The notes beneath the pieces were generated by a model. That model worked only from the letters and a program-made list of their open reading frames with translations, ran no database searches and had not been told where the DNA came from. Positions 19,201 through 29,021 of a stretch of 64,000 nucleotides of DNA are shown one piece after another. Each line of letters starts with the position of its first letter. The first letter of the stretch is position 1. Position numbers and translations under genes: made by a program. The DNA is taken from contig CM063244.1 of assembly GCA_032158295.1 (NCBI GenBank), positions 2,422,510-2,486,509 on the forward strand, in the 5' to 3' direction. Source of the stretch: Pycnopodia helianthoides. Its lineage: Eukaryota > Echinodermata > Asteroidea > Forcipulatida > Asteriidae.

Positions 19201-22151
19201 AATCAAGTTTGTAATGTCTGCCTACCAAAGACTGTACGGCGAGTTCAATTACCGTTCAGGCTTGTTTGTGTACAAGTCAACGGGGGAAATCCCTTTGGTT
19301 CCGCCTGCCAGGCTATGTTGTATCAGTTACCACGCGTAAACAATCTTGCCCTGGCCACTCAAACTTTGAACTATGTTTCTCAAGCGTATTCTCTTGAAGG
19401 TTAGGGGGAAATGGGATACGCACTAAAATTTTGTTAATAGAAGTAAATTTGAAAGCTACAGCTATTTTGTGGCCTTTGTTTATATTCAGGTGTAACTTCA
19501 ACAGCCGAGCAGACTCTGTTAGATTCTCCATTGCAGTATAGCGATTGTCAGGAGATTCTAGACGCAGGACATCAAAGCAGCGGGGTCTATACCATTTTAC
19601 AAGAAGAGGGGACAGTAAGGCTGTACTGTGACATGGATTCGACTGGAGAAGGTTACATAGTAAGTACGTTAGGTTAGTTCCGGGAAGAACAAAACATTTT
19701 AAGTGATATGTATACAAGTTTTAAAGATGACAGTAAAGTTTTTTTTGATATTGGACATTGGACAATATCGATGTACAAGGTAGACATTCGCTGTAGAAAC
19801 TAAGGGAATGTCCAATGTCCAATACCGATGTACCTTGTACATAATTATTGGACATTGGACATTCACATAGGTTTGTACAGCAAATGTCTACCTTGTACAT
19901 AATTATTGGACATTGGACATTCACGTAGGTTTGTACAGCAAATGTCCACCTTGCACATCGATATTTGTTGACATTGGACATTCACATAAGTTTGTACAGC
20001 GAATGTCTACCTTGTACATAATTATTGGACATTGGACATTCACATAGGTTTGTAAATACGTAATGCTGGTTATGTAATAAAGTCACCTGTGAAAGTTTCA
20101 CTTGTTGAGACAGCAAAAACTGTCACGTCATTTTCATCAGAAACGTCGAATCCATCCGGTTTATTTAGCGAAATGAGAGTGGGTACCAACCGCATCTCTG
20201 GCCACAGCAATCCACAAACGGACACCACCAAAAAATGGAATAGTTCCAAAAGTCGCCTGATGGCCATCTTTGGCGATTAAAATTTTCGACGGACTTTTAT
20301 TGAAATGAGTTCGTCTGAATCAAGGAGGGGCTATTCAGACAAAATAACTTCGTAAGATGCACACTACCATATTACCATTTTGAAGTAGGTTTTCTGATAA
20401 AATTTGCTCAACTGTTTTTCAAGATGCCAAAGTAAACAAGAAATCTGCACGCCGGACAAATTAGTGACGCAGAAAATGTTGACACTGCAGCCTCATTTTG
20501 CCTCAGTGAAGATTTGTGACAATTTTAATAGAATACTATTTTGAGGACGGATTGATCAAACAAACAAACACCCCAACAAACAAACAAACAAACATTTAGC
20601 TTTTAGCACAGCGTCCGTGGACGTTTTGGACACTCATTCTGAACGAACTCTGGAATTTTTCAAAGTCATTATTATTATATATTGCTGGTAATGAAACAAA
20701 GAGTGCCTCACAAGTGAACTTTAATCACTGTAGCTCGCAAACCTGTAGACAAGGGTGATTTTGCTATTGAGCCAGAAACACAAGGGTTAACCACTTACTT
20801 TTCCACGAAAGATGTTCCGGGTTCTTTTACGTGCACTACCAATCCTAGTACATGGGACCTACGGCTTAATGTTTCATCCAAAGGACAAAGCAGTTGTGGT
20901 AAAGTACCTCGATCAAGGACACATCTGCCGAGACCGGGACTCGAACCCACACTTTGCTAAACATAAAAGACCAGAGCTTGAGTCCGGTACTCTGAACCAC
21001 TGCTCGGCCACGACACACCAACATTATTTGCACCTTAAACCAAGATTCGAAACATAATTTGGGCGGCAAAGCAAGAAAGTGACCACAGGTTTCCTATCCT
21101 CTCTTGTCTGAAGGTGATTCAGAGACGAATTGACGGCTCGGTCACCTTTAATCGCAGCTGGGCAGAGTACCAAGACGGATTCGGGAAGCTAGAAGGGGAA
21201 TTCTGGTGGGGAAACGAGAATCTCCGAAGATTCACGGACGTTGCAGGCGGGGAGTCGACTTGGACGTTGACTTTGACGCTGAGGGCGCTCGATGGAACCG
21301 TTAGCCGTTTGCAATACGGACAGTTTAAAGTGAGTGGCGAGAATTACGACTTAAAAGTCAATGGGCATCAAGACCTCACTGGTGGAAAAGAAGATGCAGG
21401 TACATATTTTTTTGAAACTGTCTTTCTTTTAAATAATAAATTTTCAAAAGGTCATTGTTAGTTTAATATTGAAGAGGAATATTATTGGTTAAGAACGTCG
21501 AATCCATCTGTTAGGTTTAGCGAGGTGACAGCGGGTACCAACTGCATCTCTGGCCGCAGTATTTGCGAACGGACACCAACTCCCAGAAATCCGAGTATCG
21601 TCTCTCAAATTTAAACCATATTACATCGAAGGGAATCCTTTCTTAAAATAAATTATACTTTCAACAGCTGCAGTGCTTCTCACCAAGTAAGTTTTTATGG
21701 ACGTTTTTTAAAGCATTTATAACCAATGTATGACCCTTCCTTTAAGATGAATCTTAGTGCTGCTTGAAATCGACCCCAGTAGGTTCATTTCACTATACCT
21801 CGAAGGAAATCCTTTCTCAAAAATAGTTTATACTATGCAATGCATTTTTTTGAATACTCACCAAAGTATGAGTCACCCTACCTTTAACATTTTGTCTTAA
21901 ATTTGGTTGAAGGTGATTCGCTTGAACAAACATCGTTCTCAACCTACGACCGCGACAACGACGGCGACAGTGACAACTGTGCCGAATCGCTCAAAGGAGG
22001 GTGGTGGTTCAAACACTGCTCAGACGTACGCAGCAACCTTAATGGAGAGTACAGCGATAGCCCCAATGATGGGAATGAGAGGCGGGGGCTAGTTTGGAAG
22101 TCATGGAAGGTCTCGCTCATAGGAAGTGAGATGAAGATTCAACGCAATTAG
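16228..22151 (+). CDS. FREP-A: secreted fibrinogen-related protein with a novel four-Cys N-terminal domain
   Basis: Five exons join in frame: 16228-16273, 17607-17876, 19490-19659, 21114-21399, 21913-22151 (TAG); 336 residues, intron phases 1,1,0,1. Exon 1 is a signal peptide (MTVQWILISAILIS...). Exon 2 encodes about 90 residues I do not recognise, with four cysteines (RVCVLG, PGDPCSC, FGC). Exons 3-5 encode a fibrinogen-like domain: DCQEILDAGHQSSGVYTI, YCDMDS, VIQRRIDGSVTFNRSW, GFGKLEGEFWWGNENL, FSTYDRDNDGDSDNCAES, KGGWWFKHC and SEMKIQ. The DRDNDGD acidic run is the usual calcium-site position, next to the second disulfide pair (NC...HC). Such proteins are commonly extracellular lectin-like recognition molecules; ligand and function here are unknown. 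The ATG is chosen because the signal peptide then joins exon 2 in phase. Confidence 0.88.
16274..17606 (+). other. Intron 1 of FREP-A
   Basis: GTATGT donor to TATAG acceptor. It holds a T/C-rich stretch (about 17160-17450) with a hydrophobic open frame of 154 codons that resembles no protein I know, and a SINE-like fragment near 17060-17095. Nothing else recognised. Confidence 0.6.
18065..18428. mobile_element. Foldback element with about 125-bp arms in FREP-A intron 2
   Basis: AATAAGCCATTTGCG at 18065 and CGCAAATGGCTTATT at 18428 are the outer ends; the arms continue inward through GACTATAGAGACAGTTGCTA / TAGCAACTATCTCTATAGTC to GCAAGCTTTTG / CAAAAGCTTGC. No coding content. Confidence 0.8.
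19745..20060. repeat. Minisatellite, unit about 55-60 bp, FREP-A intron 3
   Basis: Repeats of ATTGGACATTGGACATTCAC plus TAGGTTTGTACAGCAAATGT plus CTACCTTGTACATAATT, about four direct units, preceded by one inverted partial unit (19750-19800). The array lies about 90 bases after the exon 3 donor. Confidence 0.85.
20085..20280. repeat. Dispersed repeat (GTCGAATCCATC...GGGTACCAAC)
   Basis: Related copies occur at 21488-21590 and, inverted, at about 53765-53835, sharing GTCGAATCCATC, GGGTACCAAC and GCATCTCTGGCC. No coding potential is evident; an open frame through it is not conserved among copies. Confidence 0.6.
20640..21030 (-). repeat. tRNA-derived SINE, minus strand
   Basis: Head at the right (GGCCGAGCAGTGG ... 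GGGTTCGAGTCCCGGTC on the minus strand, 20930-21012). Body contains GGTTCTTTTACGTGCACTAC and a left end with ATTATTATTATA. It ends about 85 bases before the FREP-A exon 4 acceptor. Confidence 0.75.
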
Positions 22152-22449
22152 GTTCAACTCAACCCGAGAATCCGACGTCACACTTCGAGGCTCGTGTGAA
22201 CAGGGCGAGATACCCGGCTTTTACAACCCTGTTTTGGGGTCAGACTGACCTGGCGGAAGCTGGTTTTAAAATTGGATTTAAACTTGGATTCTGCGTCAGT
22301 GTGACCCACCTCAGCTATTTTTTTTTCTTTCTACACACTCCGGGTCATACTGACCCAGAAATAGCCCCAGGCCCAACCGGGACCCGGAGATCAGGCCAAT
22401 TCTAACTCGAGCGTTTTTCAATAATTGTGGGTTGAACCAAACAATTGTC

Positions 22450-22690
22450 TAGAGCGGGATTTGAACCAACGACCTCCGGACTAACGTGCCGGTGTCATAG
22501 GGAAATCCGTCCCGGAGATTCTGTCCCCCCATAATGGAAATTAACATGGGCTGAAGTCAGAGTGATGATTCAAAAGAGGGCGCTATCAGAAAAAGTTTGT
22601 ACGCAGTTTGCCGTATGGGGGACAGAATCTCCGGGGGGACAGAAACTCCTGCCACACCGGCGCTCTACCAACTGATCTATCTAGCCCTAT
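22450..22690 (-). repeat. tRNA-like repeat (antisense) interrupted by a foldback insert, second locus
   Basis: Minus strand reads AGATCAGTTGGTAGAGCGCC (22656-22677) then, after about 160 inserted bases, CGTTAGTCCGGAGGTCGTTG and GGTTCAAATCCCGCTC (22450-22490). The insert has inverted ends around GGAGATTCTGTCCCCC and is related to, but opposite in orientation from, the insert at 438-603. Confidence 0.65.
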
Positions 22691-23174
22691 GCTGGCGGTT
22701 TCCCTATTTTGTAAATATCTTTGTTCTGGGGTGCCAGTCAGAAGCCATATAATCGTGACAGGCGTTTTTAGTGTGTTGTAGGCCTACTATGTCATAAAAT
22801 TTGTGTGTGCACATCACGGAGTGTTCACGTGTGCATTCCATGTAATATGTTTATCCAATGAAAGCATTGGGTTTGTAAGACCGGTGCCTATCTTTATCCT
22901 TCTAGGTGACCAGCCTAGATTCAACAGGCTCGACTCGAAATGCGGTTGTCTTATGACCCGGGCTTGACCTCATCTGGTCATAATGTGATCTCATTGAGCT
23001 ATGATATAACTCTATTATTGATCCTCATTTATTATGTCAATGGCAATGTAACGGCTTAGGCCTATTGACCCTTCCCATGAAACATGTAAATTGCACGTCG
23101 CGCATGCGCGCTAACACTAACTGGTTGGCAGGATTGGAACATCGCGCTGATCAATGATGTCAATATAATTTAGA
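22691..23174. other. Intergenic, no gene seen
   Basis: Downstream of FREP-A. No open frame, repeat family or clear poly(A) hexamer recognised. Confidence 0.5.
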
Positions 23175-24502
23175 CATTGATCTACACTATAGTGACTGGA
23201 TAGGACGACTGCGCGTAAATGTAGCGAACGCGCGCGTTTGCAAGTGGGGCTTTTGAATTTAAACGGGGAGGCGGCGCACAATCTGCACGCAACGCAAATA
23301 AATGATTTTCGGGGTCGTGGAAAAATATTGCTCCGTTTTTTGCCGTATTTAAAGGTTTCGTTATGTAAAACAAGGGATGACACCGTAGTCAAACACAAGT
23401 TTTATGCTGCAACTATGGTAAAGGTTTGTGTTGCGGTGAGTTGCTCTTCTTCAGGAGCTATGTACGGACGAGAAAGTCGGATTTCCTTTCACAGGTAAGA
23501 GGTGTAGTCTGCCAAAAAAACGAACACTGACACATATTTTATATTACTTGATCATGCTGTTTTCAAAATAGTATTTTATTTTTGGGCCTGTAGGCCTATA
23601 TTATTTTTTTTAAATACAAACTTCAATATAGTGTATAAGTGTTCGGGCCAACAAGGGTGAACACCTTTTGTTTGGGTTTTGTTTTTCTGTGTAGGTGTTA
23701 ACTGCAATGCTCAATTAATTAAATTAAATTCGATTGAATTCAAAGTTGTTAATTGTTTGTTTTTGACATTTCTCGTGATTGGCTGTATAAATTGTTTAGG
23801 AATAAATTCGTTGGCAGACTGAACCTTTATGTTACGTTTTCCTGCTTAAAGTCTTTCCTTCTCTTTATTATTTTACACTTTAGTGTTTCTGTTTCGTGTG
23901 TAACTAATTAAATTTTTGATAAGATGAATACACAGTTATGGTTTTTTCAGTTTTAGTTTCCATGTGGCAATTATCTAACTTTCTAATTGTAAATATTAAA
24001 CGCATGGAGCTAAACTGGCACCTCATTGAAAAAAGTCATAATTTGTATTGAATAAACCACTATCTATGTGCGAGAGTCTTGTTTATTTATTAAACGGTCA
24101 CATTAGCCACATTTCTCTTATTCCAAATTTATTGGTTTTTAAGATTGGACCTCGAAGTTTTCTAATGTGCTTGATACTTTAAAACAAATATGCGTTCATG
24201 CTCTAGCTAGGCCTATATAAATTAATTGATGAAATATCAATCTAGATTAAGAAACTCTCTCCAAAAAGAAAAATTATCATAAACAAATGAATATTAATTT
24301 TATACTTTAACTTCACCATGCTCATCATCACTACTACTGTACTGCATGCTTGAGGCGCTGCATGCATGCTGGGACCGCCGCGCTTGCGTACTTTCACGCA
24401 AATACCCTTTGCAGCGACTACGCGCTTAGCCATAACAGCGATCATCGAACGTGCACAAACGCGCTGAGTTGTCCTATCCAGTCAGTATAATGTAGATCAA
24501 TG
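23175..24502 (+). mobile_element. P-element-like DNA transposon relic with 8-bp target duplication
   Basis: Left end CATTGATCTACACTATAGTG and right end (reverse complement CATTGATCTACATTATACTG) continue for about 35 bases with three mismatches, through ACTGGATAGGAC. The 8-base direct repeat AATTTAGA flanks both ends (23167-23174 and 24503-24510). The 1.33-kb interior includes a THAP-type exon at 23415-23494. A THAP domain plus an 8-bp duplication is what P-type transposons have. The body is too short and too poor in open frames for a full transposase, so this is an internally deleted copy. Confidence 0.75.
23415..23494 (+). pseudogene. THAP zinc-finger first exon of transposase (fragment)
   Basis: ATG opens MVKVCVAVSCSSSGAMYGRE followed by SRISFHR, then a donor AG|GTAAGA. 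The C-x4-C pair with the ISFHR block is the start of a THAP C2CH DNA-binding domain; the rest (FP..., second Cys/His pair) would be in a later exon that I could not find. It lies inside the inverted repeats of the element at 23175-24502. Confidence 0.6.
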
Positions 24503-25041
24503 AATTTAGATCAATGGGACTGGTGGTGGCGTGACGCATACGCGTTTGTGCGTGTGCCTATAGATAGGTTGCAGTATGACCATAGAAAAAGAACGCTGAG
24601 TGTCCCATTGTGCACGCAATTTCGTTGTGAGACCATTTTTATGGACGCGCGGACGCCATTTTTTTTACGCGTGTATGGCAAAATTAGCAAATAACGGTCT
24701 ATGTGCGTTGCCATTTTGCCATACACGCGTGTCACGTGATGATCATTTTGCCATACAGGCGTGTCGCGTGGTATCGATACGCCGCGTCCACAGACGACAC
24801 AGAGGGCGGTCGAGCTCAGCGTTCTCCGGGTTCTATTTCTATGAGTATGACGTAATTCGGCCATCTTTATGGGCAGTTTGGAACAAACAGTCATGCGTTT
24901 CGTGTGAGAACGGCGTGCAGCACGCGCACATTTTACAAAACTCACTGCAGGATCATAGATATAGAATATAATACTATCGCACCGTATAAACCCATTCATT
25001 ACCGTGTAATAAACACTCTATAGCCTAGAGTAGTATTAGAC

Positions 25042-25748
25042 CATAGAGCTATATATATTGACTAGAGCGCTAACTTGCTCTGAGTTTAGAAGCCACCCTG
25101 GGCGCAGACATGTTTGATGTGTTGCGTGACTACGGAACGATTTTAATTTTAAGAGAGCACACATGGCCGCGAAAATTTTGCATTCGGCGTGCGCGCTTAC
25201 GTACGCGCCATATTTAATCTAACGATCATTGCTCTTGTAAACAGGTGATTTTAGTGATGTCTTAAAAAAAATATGTAGTAGGTGATTCTCTGATGCTGTT
25301 ACTTACGTCTTAGGAAAAATGCTGAGTCGAACTAAAGCCTTGTTTGGGAGGATTCAATGCTTCAAGATGTCAAGGAGAAAAAAACGAAATCTGCTTCAAG
25401 GCACAGTATGCCGGCAAGAATGACGAACTAAAAAAAAAAAGTATACGCGCAAACGCACATGTTAAACATGACGCACATGACGCTCGCAGTTTGTACGCTC
25501 ATTAGCAGATTGTGCGTTCACATTTGCTGCATATTTGGTTCGATGACGCATAGAAAAGAACAAACGCTTTATCATGCAAATAGCCGTACAATTGCCGTAC
25601 AAAATTTCAAGCTTTTGTATTGGTTTGTACCATAGAGCTATATATATTGACTAGAGCGCTAACACCCCGTTATACACGCACTAAGGTTTTGAAGCCGTGT
25701 GGGCGCATCCATGTTTATGTACAAACCAATACAAAAGCTTGAAATTTT
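25042..25748 (-). mobile_element. Rearranged copy of the CATAGAGCTATATATATTGA element
   Basis: From 25042 the sequence is the reverse complement of the element at 35259-35950, up to about 25628. There the terminal 90 or so bases appear in the opposite direction (25629-25710), followed by an inverted repeat of the preceding segment (ACAAACCAATACAAAAGCTT against AAGCTTTTGTATTGGTTTGT). The end of the element has therefore been flipped. Confidence 0.75.
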
Positions 25749-26187
25749 ATTTTGTTTTATTGTATGTACCTACATTTATATAGGATTAACACAATCAGTA
25801 GGCTCCAATTACCAAATTGTCATTAATGGATTGTACTGTGACATCACATTTTGCCTAGCAGTTAAGATCGATTCGCACTGGAAGATCAATCGTAGCCCTT
25901 TGTATAATCGAGCCACCTGTATTTTAGTGATCCTTGTTATTTATATATAGACACGCATACGGATGCTAATTGAGCACAATTGTGTAATAACTAGTGCAGT
26001 GTATAGATGTTTCTTTAGTTGCCAACAACAAGTCTCTCCTTCATTGATTAGATGACGTCAAAGAACACGACTCTAGATATTTGACAACCTCACCGAAGCG
26101 TCACTTAATCAGATTTTCAATGGTCATAGTGTTTAACCGAAAATGCTGAGCTCTAGAAGGGTATCGAGAAGAGCGAAGATCAGGACT
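25749..26187. other. Intergenic, nothing recognised
   Basis: No gene, repeat family or motif recognised between two mobile elements. Confidence 0.5.
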
Positions 26188-26575
26188 TTAAAGACACTGG
26201 ACACCTTTGGTAATTGTCAAAGACCAGTCTTCTCACTTGGTGTATCTCAACATATGCACAGAATAACAAACCTGTGAAAATTTGAACTGAATTGGTCGTC
26301 GAAGTTGCGAGATAATAATGGAAGAAAAAACACCCTTGTCACACAAAGTTGTGTTCTTTCAGATGCTTGATTTCGAGACCTCACGCGTGATGTCTCAAAA
26401 TCAATTCAAATATTTTACTGAGAAATTACTTCTTTCTCAAAAACTACGTTACTTCAGAGGGAGCCGTTTCTCACAATGTTTTATACTATCAACAGCTCTC
26501 CATTGCTCGTTACCAAGTAATTTTTATGCTAAACAACTATTTTGAGTAATTACCAATAGTGTTCAGTGTCTTTAA
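26188..26575. mobile_element. TTAA-flanked MITE, family 2, copy 1
   Basis: Ends TTAAAGACACTGGACACCTT and AGTGTTCAGTGTCTTTAA are imperfect inverted repeats. Related copies: 40689-41075, 41651-42095 and 62727-63108. Shared internal blocks include TCGTCGAAGTTGCGAGATAA and CATTGTTTTATACTATCAAC. Confidence 0.8.
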
Positions 26576-26644
26576 AGAGATTGTAGATATTTAAAGAAAT
26601 GAAACATTGGTTGTTCTGTATAACTGAGTAATGTATTCTTATAG

Positions 26645-27005
26645 ATGTTATACAGGATTGGTAAGGATAAATTTTAGTCTGAAAGCTAACTGATTATGAA
26701 TTTTATGCTCGAATCATTTTTTTCTGTGAACAAGAACAATTTCTCTCTTTGAAATGAAGTCATAATCGAGAAAACTGTATCTGAATACCTAAAAAACGCA
26801 ACAGCTCTTTTACCGAAATTACGGACAACGTGTTTACATGCTGAAAATTGTGGATGGTTTTTCACTATTTTCTTCTGATTCAAACAATGGATTAAGCCCA
26901 AGTTTTCACATGTTTGTTATTTCATGTATGGTTGATGACACAAAACATGAACACTGTCTGCGACTATTTTTTCCACTCCACCAATCCTGTATAGTACCTT
27001 TAAAT
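26645..27005. mobile_element. Foldback MITE (TATACAGGATTGGT ends)
   Basis: TTATACAGGATTGGT at about 26649 and ACCAATCCTGTATA at about 26992 are inverted repeats, with TTTAA just outside the right end. It belongs to the same style of TTAA-associated foldback elements. Confidence 0.65.
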
Positions 27006-27652
27006 AATTATTTAAACGATTTTTTTTTAAATCAAAAGTGCCAATCCGAAGGCAACGTGTCCCTTTAATATAACAACAACAAAAGGTGAGAGTTTTGAAT
27101 TATTTAAATTAGAAAACAATTCCCCCCCCCCTCTCTTTCTCTCTCTCTGTCCGTTTACTGTCCTTGACATGCAGAACAAAGGTTTTTCTTTACAACTGAA
27201 TACGCGCATATTTTTTATTCCCGCCCACTGAAACCGATGGATAATTATCTACCGGAAACAAATATCTGCCAGACACTAAGAAGACTTGCGCTGCAGAGCA
27301 ACAGCCGAGCAAGGACGCCGAATACAATGCCATTGCGAAACTCATTACATATCTATTTGGACTCCAGAACACGTACTCTTGATCACGTTGTTGGATTGGT
27401 TACTTTTGGGGGGCAATCTTTGATGTGTGTGGATGCTCACTGCAAACCAATTTAGAGTTGTGTAACGGTGTTATAAAAAAGGAAGATACGATCAAACAAT
27501 TTGAATTGCGCACTAAGAGATTTCCTTCGCGTGAAAGGGTTGTCATTAGTCGTAATTCAGTCGTTATTCGATAGTTTCTTTCGTCTGATCTGGAGCGGAT
27601 AGAGATTTTCAGCATTTTTAACATTGGCGTTATTGGAGCAAATGATGTGAAA
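27006..27652. other. 5' flank of FREP-B
   Basis: Contains a C-run/CT microsatellite at about 27121-27152 and otherwise unrecognised sequence. The promoter should lie here, but I see no certain TATA box or initiator. Confidence 0.4.
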
Positions 27653-28629
27653 ATGAGAGGCACTTGGAATATAATCATATTTGCGGCAATACCACTTGTA
27701 TTTGGTATGTAACGAATTCCGTTTTTATAGCCAGAGTTTGTTTCCCAATTTGAACCGTGTCGATCTTCATGTCTGACAAAGACGGAATATTTGTTCGTTT
27801 CCTTTGCTTTAATTTGTAATTATTCAGAACAGCAACAGAAGCGACTAGCGTAGTCACAATAAAAGCGCTAATTCATGATGACCTTGTTTGCATTTTCGAG
27901 CTAAAAATTAACGGAGAACGAGCCACATTGTTTCTATTTTTATCAAGCTATGTTGATGAACCATTGTTTTTTGGAAGAGTAAATATAATACCCTTTTATA
28001 GTTTTCAATGAAAACAACAACGATGATTTTGACAGGAAAGAAAACACAACAACACCTAATATCCTTTTATGTTCTGTCATGTGTTTTGTATACTTTCACT
28101 TTGTGTTTTTTTTTATTTTTTTTTTAGTTAGCACCCGAAATAAGAATTTTAGTGTCGAAAAAAGCTGTGATTTTCTTAGGAATGGTAGTAGTTTAGTCAG
28201 TTCATCATAAGGACAGTTTAGTCCTCGATACAATTTTATTCCAAGCTTCCAGTTGGAAAGTTTGTCATTAGTTTTTGTTTTATCTTTATTATGTGACCCG
28301 CTCTGTGAAAATGAGTCAGTGTTGACAATTTAAAGAATTAGATTATATACCTGGCTGGAAAGATCATACCAACAGCAGTAATTTGGTATATGTCTAAGCT
28401 CTGGGTGTATCGCGTTGCTGAGTTACTCCCGTTTGAAATTAGCCAGTATATCATTTTTGGTTGAAAACGAATTACAAGTAAATTGATGTTTAAAATTACC
28501 ATTTTGCTCTACATATTAGCAAAAGGATACAAATTAGACTAAAGTATGATCAAAATTGTTGTTTGATAGCTTTATTGACTAAAATTTAGTGTTCTGAAAG
28601 TTTACCATGCAAACAAAGATCTCTTAAAC

Positions 28630-28668
<39 letters not shown>

Positions 28669-28947
28669 ATGTGGATTTTTTTACATTGAAATGTTCATTA
28701 AACAATAATGCATTGGGCGACATCTGACTCATTTTCACAGAGCGGGTCACATATGTAATAGTAATTGATTGATGGCTGATTGATTGATTGATTGATTGAT
28801 ATTTTTCATTTATTTATTTGTTTTATTTATATATTTTATTTTTAGATTTGTTGATTTTATTGTTTTATTTTAATATTTTACATTTGATTGATTGACTGAT
28901 TGATTATTGTAATTTTTAATAGTTGATTGATTGATTGATTGATTGAT

Positions 28948-29021
<74 letters not shown>

